Below are positions 55,561-64,000 of a DNA stretch of 64,000 bases, piece after piece. The notes under the pieces are model-generated. The model saw only the letters and a list, made by a program, of their open reading frames with translations. It searched no databases and was not told the DNA's origin. Each line of letters opens with the position of its first letter. The stretch's first letter is position 1. The translations under genes and the position numbers were made by a program. The stretch comes from Colius striatus (lineage: Eukaryota > Chordata > Aves > Coliiformes > Coliidae), in assembly GCF_028858725.1 (NCBI RefSeq), contig NC_084772.1, positions 19,507,548 to 19,571,547 of the forward strand, in the 5' to 3' direction.

Positions 55561-58500
55561 TGTCCCGACACCCCCCCTGGCACCCCCAAGCCTGAGATTG
55601 CCTTCCCCGGGACTCCCTTCAGCGATATCCCCTTCCCTGGCACCCCTACCTCCCCCATCTCCCTGCACCCACGGCACCCCTCGGTTCTCCTTGGTACCCT
55701 GTCCTCAGCATCCTCACCCTCCAATCTCTGAACTCCCATCTTCCGGGACCCACTTTCCCCCACATCTCCTTGGACCCTACCCCACGTCCATCTGCAGTAC
55801 CCACATCGCTCAGGAATCTGCACAGCATCCCCTGTGCCCCAGCAAGTTGCATCTCCCTGGGAGCTGCATCCCTCAGATATCCCCATTTCCTGCATCCTGG
55901 TCCTTAGCACCAATCTGCTACCCAACCCCAGAAGCCTTGGGACCCACATCCTTCCCCCTTTTCCTCAACACATCCCACGGATGACAGCTTGAGGATATCA
56001 GTTTGACTGTCCCATGCAGGGAGAAGGGTTACCTCTAATCAGACCAACTGATGCCAAAGGGAAAAAGCAGCTGTGCTACTGGGACACAGAAACCTTTTAT
56101 TTTAGCCCATTTAGTGAACTGAATCTAATTTTCCATGTGTACTCATCTGGTTAATAAATAATAAACCCTCTATCTACAACTTGTACTTTGCCTGTGTTCA
56201 TGTACCATCCTATCAAATACTCTCTGTGGCTAACAGAGAGATTTGAGTGGGCTTTACTGTATTCTTTGGTGAGAGGAAGAAGCAGAAAGACTGGTGAGAC
56301 AGGGTTTCACTTGGTTTTCCTTGCATTGTCAAGATTCAGCTTGCAGATCACAGCTGAATCCCAAGTAACTTCTGTGAAAAATCATCATCTTGCTAACATT
56401 CCTGAGGCCTTCTGGGAATCTTTAAGTCATATTATTTAACAAATGCATTGAGGCTTCTGCTTAGCCTTTCAAAAAAGAAGCTGCTCTCTCTATCTTTGCC
56501 CATCTACTAATTAAGCTGCTGCTTGGAGCATTTTAAAATGTTTTGCCAATCTTGACCAGATTTGATAAGGCAGGAGTGACACCATCTTCCAAATGAAACT
56601 GACATCCAGAGTGGTTTGAGATACAGCCAAGGGCTCTGTGCTTTCCTCTCTGCTCCTCCAAGGAGCAACACTGAAGCAACACTTACCACTGAGGTCTAAA
56701 AATGGATCTGGAAAATACTTCCAGAAATGATGTCTCTCTATTTTTGCATTGGGATCCAGAGGGCTCACTCTGTGTGTGTTTCCAGACTCTGTGCCCTCAA
56801 GATCCCCCCTTGTGTAAGGGCAGTAATCATCTGATTTTAACATTTTGGGGGCATTTTACAGTGGATAATTTTTCCAAAGCAGAACTTACTCAATGCCCAA
56901 AAATGCCTTCACAAATCTCAATTTCCACCTTCCAGCTTGTGAAACTTCACTTTGAGTGAGTTCTGCACAAATACCTGAAACTGTGCTTCTGAATTTCAAC
57001 TTGTGGACTTTTGTACCTAATAATTTCTGAGATTTCCAATGTAAACTGGCCCTGCTCCAGCCCAGCTGCTCAGCATGTTAGTCAGGTGCTGAGTGTCCTA
57101 TAATTTACTTTATTTTTGTTCATTTTTCCTTTTTAGTTCTTATGTTTCCCCTAAGTGTGAGTTGTCCTATGTCCAGTTGGGAGCTAGATGGGGAAACAAC
57201 ATGTCTGTGGCTCAGTTTCCTCCTCACAGACACTCTTTTTAAGGACATGTTTCATAAGGATTTTGGTCAAGGGAACTTCTCTTTGCAAAATACTCATCTT
57301 AAATTGGGATAATATTTGAGCTTGTCCGTGGCTATCATGCAATAATCATATCCCTTCCCTAAAATTGCTTCTCGTCTACTCCCTGTCTGCTTTCTGTGTA
57401 AGCCCTGAAGAGGAAACAGGAAGATAAGAGAGGAAAACTGGGTTTGTGCCAGTGGATGATGTCATGAGCCATTTTCAGAGCATATGGGCAGTCCTGTCTC
57501 ATGAATGACCCGTCACTGCTGCTAGCAAAGCTCTCTAGCTGTTCCCTGAGCTGCCTGCTATTCAATATGAAAAGTGAAAGTAAAACTTGATCCCTGAGAA
57601 GAAAATTAAGGAAAACAAAGAATTACTCCCCTTCTTCCCCTCCTTTCTTACCTCAGGCTGGAGTTGAAATCCGATTTCCCTTTCCTTAGGCGCTTGATTC
57701 CGTTTACTTCACCGGCTTTGCAGAGACCAACAAGACCTTTGTGATTGCTCGTCTTGCCAAACGTCCCGGTGGGGTCTGTGAGATGTGGCTCTTCCTGAGG
57801 GTGGATGGAATAGGGGAGTTGGAAGTAAGTGGTGGACGTGAGATGACATTCAAGAGAGGTGTTTAACTCCTGTCTTGAACCCATGTTAGGATCCCAAGCC
57901 AATAAGACATCAGTGCTGTGTCTAAACACAGTGGAAGAACTGACCAGATTACTGGTTATGAGTAGTTTTTTTTTGAGTAGGTATCTGCCATTCACTCCCT
58001 TTTGCCCAGAATGTGCACAAAACATAGTATATTTTCTAAAAATGTCTTGGTAAGTCTCCCAAAAGAGCTGGAGCAATCAGCCTTCTGATAAACTGTAAAC
58101 ACATGGTTAGTAAGTTGTGCTGAACGGTTATGGTTGATTTTTTTTCCCACTTTTTTAAAGAGTGAATGCTATGAAAAACATGTAGAATTGCCTCTTTAAA
58201 AGAGAAAGGAAAACTTTTAGGGAGTGCCATATACATCTGTTTTGTTCTTGATAAAAAGAAAATGGTATTGATACATTTTGCCTGTGGATTTGCTTCCTTC
58301 TTTTTTTATATGTAGTAAAGGAGAGAAAATGTGGCATAAATCCCTTTGCACTCAACAATATATTCACAACTTTGTTTTGTCAAGCAGCCATGACCAGAAA
58401 GAGCAGGAGGCAGAAAAAATGAAAAAGAAAATATAAGATTGATGTGGATGATTTTGTTTTCTAGTAATATTTATATAATGGTACTACTTTGTGGCTTTGT

Positions 58501-61500
58501 TACTTAGAACTGCCAGCCAAGAACAGCCAAGCCAACTTCTTAAGTCCTTCCCTACAGCAACAGACCTAAGCTTTCTTGTAGAAAGGTGACAGCTTTAGGA
58601 AACAAGACATGTTTTTCAAAGAGTTTTGGGAGCTTGTATGCATTAGAAATTAAAATAATTTCAGAGCTTCATCAAATTCAGTCTAAAAATATATTTACCC
58701 TCAAAGCCCTGCATGGGCTTGGCTGTGAGCTCAGCAGAGTCACCAATATAAGGAGCTGAGCTCTTGCACTGACCTTCTTCATGAGGAATTCATTTGTATT
58801 ATCTGAAACAATAATGTGCTATAACTCAGGTGTTAAGATGCAATTTTCCCCCTCTAATAACCAGATTACCAGAAAGCAGAACTGAAAAGCCAGTTCAACC
58901 ACACATGCTTGCTGCAGAAGACCATTAGAGCAGAATTCACCCACGTTGCATCCTCACAGTTGAACTGAGCAAATGTTTTCCTGAAATGTCTTTTTAGCAC
59001 CCACAACATCCAAACATGATGGTGAATGATGCATCTGAAGAGATCTGGAGTGGAGGAGGGCTCACTATTGAATACTTAGAGCCCCAAACACGCTGGAAAA
59101 TAAGCTTCAACGGATTACTCAGGTATTGCAGCACCCTTTAGTTTCTTTTTGAACACTATCTGGAAACATATTTAACTGATTTGAACCAAAAGCTATTTAG
59201 TAACTACAGCATGCACTGATTTTTATGGAATGAAAGTACAGCTGGTAATATACAGCGTTATATTCTGCTTCAGCACACAAGATTCTGTGATTCTGTGTGA
59301 TTCTTCTGCAGTGTCTTTGCTTCCAAACATACAAGAAACACTTTGCTCTTTGTTTAGGAGTGATAGAAAACTAAAGTGCTTTGCCTTCCAGAAAAGGACC
59401 CTACAGACAGCAGTGGAGTGAAGAGGAAGGCGAGCTTGTACCAGTCAAATTCTCTCTCCAGTAAGAGTGTTTCACATTTACTTTGGGATCTATAGAGTGA
59501 GTTCATGGTCAGAGATTTGGCTGCTGTTTTCAAAGGGTCGAGTGCACAAAGTAACACGATGCCCTTGCCTCTGCTTTCTTTTTGTGTTTATGGACTCTGT
59601 CTGATAAAAAGTGATTTCCTGTCAAAGAAGTGCAGCGTTTCTGGGGTAAGGCTGCAGCTCTACTTTTGAGCAAACTATGTGAGAGGAAGCAGGCTGCTTT
59701 TGCTGGCAGCTCTGCTCTGCCAGCTTCCCTTCCTGGATAATCTGTTGTCTCTTGCAGGCCATTGTTGCTCTTCCCAGTTTCCTTTTGTTTGCTTCCTTGG
59801 AAAGCAGTAATGCATTTAAAATGCTGAAAATCAGAATTCTCCAACAATGATAACATACAAAGATTACTCCTGTCACAGTAGCAAGTGCACAACTTGGCCT
59901 AGTATAACCTGAAGGCTAATAATGTCTTTTCTTTTTGTCCCTGCTTTTCCTAGTTGGGAGAACTTCACAGAAGTCTTTAACTTTAGTGTCGACAGTCACC
60001 CCAGCACATTTGCACGTGCTTTTGCCCAGGAACCGTGGACCATCGAGTTCTTCCAGAGAGTCAAAAAGTGAGATGGTGATTAAGTTCTTCTAGGGTTAAT
60101 ACTAATTTTTCCACAGATCATTTCAGAACCCGTCATGGGTTGTTGTAGATGATTTTAGAGGGCAAGCTTAATTTGAAGTGAGCTAATAAAGGATGTGGCT
60201 CCTGCCAGGTGTCTCCTGATTTCATTTCCATGCCAGACCTGGCAACCTCTAAGGGTGATCCTGCACACAGATGAGGTCTTCCTGATGTGTGGGTAGAGGG
60301 ACTTGCCTACTGTTTTGGTCTGGTAAAAACTTAAGCATTAGGAGTATTTCTTATTCTGTCTTTTTTCATTGCTAACAACCTGTTTTAGGCCACCCCCAAA
60401 GTCAATGGGTGCAGATATATGTAAGCAAAGGATCTAATGTAATAATGTGAAACGAGGGCTAAGAGTGGTGAATTCATTACCACACAAGCTTTAGAGACCT
60501 GAAAATACAGGAATAAAACATGACTGTCAATAGTGAGTGGTATAAATGCAAGCAGGAAATAGATACACCAATAATGTGTTGTCTTTGGGGATACCTGCTG
60601 ACCTCTGAGCAGCAAACCGGTGCTACTACAGCATTTTTTTCAAAGAAAGGGCATTTTTATAGTCTGTCAGGGTGGGAATTTGTTGCTGTTTCATTCTCAA
60701 ATGTCTCACAGACATTATGTAGCAATAACTGGAAAATGTAAAAGTGGTTGCTAATGTGTAAAACCTGGCACAGCCGTGATCCAGATGCTCTGAAATCTCT
60801 CCTTCATTTTGGGATATAAACCTATCAGATTGCTATTGGGGCCAATTTTGCCTTATTGATTTTGCCTGTCAATTCACTCTTTAATTTCTCCCAGACAAAG
60901 GCAACAACATTTCCGACATGAGCAGTGGGGCCAGTCTGTTGGGGAAATTGAAATAAAGAATCATGAGAAGACGAAGCTTTGTCTCAAAGGCGTCCGGAGC
61001 CATTCTTACGGTAACAGCACCAGGGACAGGTCACTCACTGGGCTGCCTTCACTATGACTGGTACTGGCAGGACAGCAGGACTAAGGATTATCTTGAAAAA
61101 GAACCAGTTTCATGACTGGGCATGAAGTTAAAGCATATCACAGAGTCTTAAGGGTTGGAAGGGAGCTCAAAAGCTCATCCAGTGCAACCCCCCTGCCAGA
61201 GCAGCACCACCTAGAGTAGGGCACACAGGAACTCATCCAGCTGGCTTTGGGATGTCTCCAGAGAAGGAGACTCCACAGCCCATCTGGGCAGCCCCTTCCA
61301 GTGCTCACTCACCCTCACACTGAAGAAGTTTCTCCCTATATTCCATTGGAACCTCTTCTATTCCACCTTGTACCTGTTGCCCCGTGTGCTCTCATTGGCC
61401 ATCAGTACTTGGAAAGCAGTAACATATTCAAAATGCTGAAAATCAGAATTCTCCAACAATGATAGAATACAAAGATTACCCCTGTCAAAGTAGCAAGTGC

Positions 61501-63987
61501 ACGACTTGGCCTAGTATGACCTGAAAGCTAATGTCTATTACTAGACATCACTGGCTCCATCCTCCTGACACCCACCCTTTACATATTTGTAAGCATTAAT
61601 GAGTCTCCTCATTCTCCTCAGTCTCCTCCAATTTCACAGGAAAATACCATTATTGTGATGGGGATGTGCATGTGCTTACCATGTTTCCAATTACTGGATA
61701 TTTATTTATCCAAAGTTAATGTCAAGTCAGGTACTCTTAGTTCTTATTTTCCAGCAATGGTGAACTTCAGGTTGGGTAATTTTGTTGTTTTTTGCAGGTA
61801 TCCGGGACTGGTCTGAGATTTACCGTTATGTCATGCTTTTGGCACACTTTGAGGTAGGCATTAACATGCTGATACGTTGCTTTACCATGAAAATGGAGAT
61901 TCCTGAGCTTGTCAGGTGTATTGAAATAACCAGAGGAAGGCATGGGGAGCATGCAGGGTGTGCAATCAGAAGTGCTAACTGATGCCTTCAGGAGCACGGA
62001 TCAGAGTTGGGAGAAGCTCTCAAAAGCACAACCATGTGTGTAAAAACTGAGAATTTGCTACACTGATTGGACCAGAAGTTGTTTTAGTAACTTTAAACTG
62101 TCTGGTTTAGCTTTTTTAAGAAAAAAAAGTAGATAGGCAGCTTTACAGGACAAATTCTCAGCTGCCACAAATACCCAGCAGTCAGTGGAGCTGATGCAGT
62201 GCTGATTCACACTAATTGAGGGCCTGAAGTATTTGAAGGCATCCTAAGCCTTGATGACAGCAGTCAGCAAATATTTCTGCCTGGGCTGAGCTCTAATTCT
62301 CTGCTTTGCCATTTTAGCTGTGCTGGAGGAGTCAGCGCTGTGGCTGCTGGGAGCACACAGCCTGGGGAAATGCTGAGTGCTGGCCTTACAAGCTGGCATG
62401 CAACCTGAACAGATGCTCCTGAAAAGGCATTTCCTTTGCCAAGGCAGGCGTGAAGAAATCTAAGCTCTCTATTATAGGCAGAATTACAGGAGTTGAGACC
62501 GAAATCAGAATAAAAGTTCTTTTCCCAGCCAGCACAAATACACACTTTGTAAAATCCCATGTATGTGCCCAACTGGTAGCTGCTGTGATTTAACATATGC
62601 CCATATACCTTTTAATAAGACTGTTCTTTTGCACTGCAATATGTATAATCAGGTATAATCAACCTCTTCATCATTGTTCAGAACTCAAAATGACTGCTAC
62701 TTCTCCCCTCCTAATTAAAAGCCATCTGACTGTTAAGAAGGAATTAAAGTTTATTGCCAATTGGAGCCTTGAGTCCTCATACCCCAGTGTCAGTGCATTT
62801 ATAACATCAGAGTGTAGGCTTCTATTTGCCTCAGAGCAGCCCAAGTGGAGCATGAAGGGATTCAGACTCAAGGATGGAAGAGAACTTTAAAAAGCTGTGA
62901 GATTCCAGTTCCTTCTTATATAACATTTTCCCTGTGTGCTGCTCTCAGGCATAGAAAAGTCAAGAAGAGATGTTGAGTCAAAGGATGTGTTGTTTCCCTC
63001 CTCTTCTTATGTTCACTTTCTGTTGTGGACTTTCTCTTGTCCTTTAGCTGTCCTTAATGAGTTTGATTTATATTCATGAACTCTCCTTTGCAGACAGATT
63101 TTCACAGAAGGTGTGTTGAGAGGATTTGAAAGTATAAAGTCACAGCATACTGCATAACCTGAGTTATATGCAGTGTCTTCTTGGTTAAGTCAGTGTATGA
63201 CCCACAGAAATGAGTCCACACTAATGAGACTGCTTTTCTTTATTGCCCTCTTACAGGATGGGACAGCAGCACATTTAACAGTTATTAATATGCCAGCTAC
63301 CACAACTAAGTAAGTAACCAAGGAAATGTATGCTGCTAAAAATATACAGAAGTGGTAGAAGTTGCTCTGCAGGACACCTATATGCACATTCTTGCTTTGA
63401 AACTGTACAGATTGATTTCCATCCACACCCTCTTGCTTCCCACTCCCTCTGTCCAATTTTCCATTTGCAATTAGTCACAAAGACAGCCTTTACCTTCAAG
63501 TACTTCCCATCCTTTCAATTACTGTTTGGCTGATACCTGCTTGTCTTACTGTCTGGATGATTTCGAGGTACAAATTGAGCACTTGCAGCTATTTGAGGAC
63601 ATGTGTCCATCTGTAGTCAGCATTCATGGCCCTGGGAACAAGTGGGACCAAGTGACCTGCCCACCACAGTCCATCCTGCAAGGCCTATCTTTCTTGCATG
63701 AGTGTCTTCCTCACTCAGCATTTGCAGTATCCTACAATAGGACTGTTTCTGTTCCTGCTGGCTTCCAGGGATGAAGGCCATGCTCAGCACTGAGCTCCCC
63801 TGGAAGGCCAATTGGATTTTGATTAAGCCTCAGATCTTCTCCATTTGCTTCCTCTTCAGCCTCACTGTAGGTTATGTCTTTTTCTCTGATGGGAGGAAGG
63901 CTGGCATTGAGTGGTCCAACGCCTCACTGGCTGAGATGGCTGATGATGGTGTTATCAAAGATGAATATGGAGTCAGTTTTACTGCTG
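55358..63987 (+). CDS. Phosphoenolpyruvate-synthase-like protein, N-terminal part (runs off right edge)
   Basis: Nine exons with continuous phase: 55358-55555, 57690-57824, 58998-59122, 59392-59460, 59954-60067, 60895-61010, 61798-61853, 63257-63309 and 63860-63987. They encode about 331 residues and the last ends at a GT donor, so the gene continues. Residues 1-20 are a leucine-rich hydrophobic stretch (LLALLVLLALLG), followed by a second at about 34-44, which suggests a signal peptide or membrane anchor. Then come DSVYFTGFAETNKTFVIARL (69-88), the block around RWKISFNGLL (143-152), EPWTIEFF (202-209), and SHSYGIRDW (249-257) with YRYVMLLAHFEDGT after it. From memory these blocks match the N-terminal region of animal proteins annotated as putative phosphoenolpyruvate synthase, which later carry ATP-grasp and phosphohistidine domains; those lie outside this window. 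The ATG has G at -3 and lies in a CpG island. For exon 2 the acceptor at 57688-57689 was preferred to CAG at 57654-57656, which soon meets a stop. The exon chain is firm; the family name is inferred. Confidence 0.8.
59796..59927 (+). repeat. Source copy of a dispersed 130-bp intron duplication
   Basis: This segment, ending 26 bp before exon 5 of the PEP-synthase-like gene, starts CTTGGAAAGCAGTAA and ends GGCTAATAATGTCT. It is nearly repeated, in the same direction, at 61409-61536, where it interrupts a CR1. Since the CR1 continues on both sides there, this is taken as the source and 61409 as the copy. Confidence 0.85.
61134..61630 (-). mobile_element. CR1 retrotransposon fragment interrupted by a copied intron segment
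   Basis: The plus strand gives reversed CR1 from TCACAGAGTCTTAAGGGTTG to TGGCCATCAGT at 61407, and resumes at about 61542 with ACATCACTGGCTCCATCCTC to CCTTTACATATTTGTAAGCA. The interruption at 61409-61536 is a copy of 59796-59927. The element lies between exons 6 and 7 of the PEP-synthase-like gene. Confidence 0.88.
61409..61536 (+). repeat. Inserted copy of the 130-bp intron segment
   Basis: It matches 59796-59927 with a small number of substitutions and one 3-bp loss near its end. It replaces or splits about 10-15 bp of the CR1 sequence. It has no poly(A) tail and no clear target duplication, so it does not look like a retroposed copy. Confidence 0.85.
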
Positions 63988-64000
63988 GTAAGCTAAATGT

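Noticed and set aside
54854-55984. Several 170-265 codon frames on both strands around the PEP-like gene start
   Set aside because: These are CpG-island artefacts. Only the frame from 55358 to the donor at 55555 connects to downstream exons in phase.
57657-57689. Alternative acceptor CTCAG at 57652-57656 for exon 2 of the PEP-like gene
   Set aside because: In the phase set by exon 1 it meets TAG at 57687-57689. The next acceptor, CCTTAG at 57684-57689, gives the conserved DSVYFTGF block in phase.
59275-59310. GATTCTGTGATTCTGTGTGATTC as a CR1 tail
   Set aside because: Only the short octamer-like repeat is present, without the preceding CR1 3' sequence, so it may be a simple repeat.

Overview
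This window is avian nuclear DNA. It has spliced genes with GT-AG introns, several CR1 retrotransposon fragments in both orientations (some ending in the ATTCTATG octamer repeat), and two LTR-like elements of a type seen in bird endogenous retroviruses. There are two CpG-island promoters. The gene content (HNF4-beta next to ZDHHC7) fits the bird region equivalent to human 16q24. Nothing bacterial, plasmid-like or CRISPR-like is present.

Layout. (1) 5647-23018, plus strand: nine coding exons of an HNF4-family nuclear receptor. The residues fit HNF4-beta, the paralogue missing from mammals, better than HNF4A or HNF4G. The first coding exon was not found. Introns carry CR1 fragments and a dyad resembling an HNF1 site. 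(2) 24194-26241, minus strand: an unrecognised candidate gene or gene remnant between the convergent 3' ends of HNF4B and ZDHHC7. Three exons chain in phase, but the reading is broken by an apparent one-base frameshift, and a possible exon further upstream has an in-frame stop. (3) 26679-50110, minus strand: complete ZDHHC7, a DHHC palmitoyltransferase of 305 residues from six coding exons, with a long 3' UTR and a probable noncoding first exon about 10 kb upstream in a CpG island rich in NRF1- and ETS-type sites. (4) 51036-55130: intergenic DNA with one coding-like frame cut off by a CR1 tail. (5) 55358-63987 and beyond, plus strand: the first nine exons of a large gene that I read as the animal phosphoenolpyruvate-synthase-like family, with a hydrophobic N-terminus; it runs off the right edge.

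A minus-strand open exon at 1453-1626 with a good start and donor may be the first coding exon of another gene that runs off the left edge.

The genes do not form a pathway. They are a transcription factor, a Golgi-type acyltransferase and a poorly studied probable phosphotransferase. All exon limits were set by eye from reading frame, splice consensus, phase continuity and remembered family sequences; no alignment or transcript was available.
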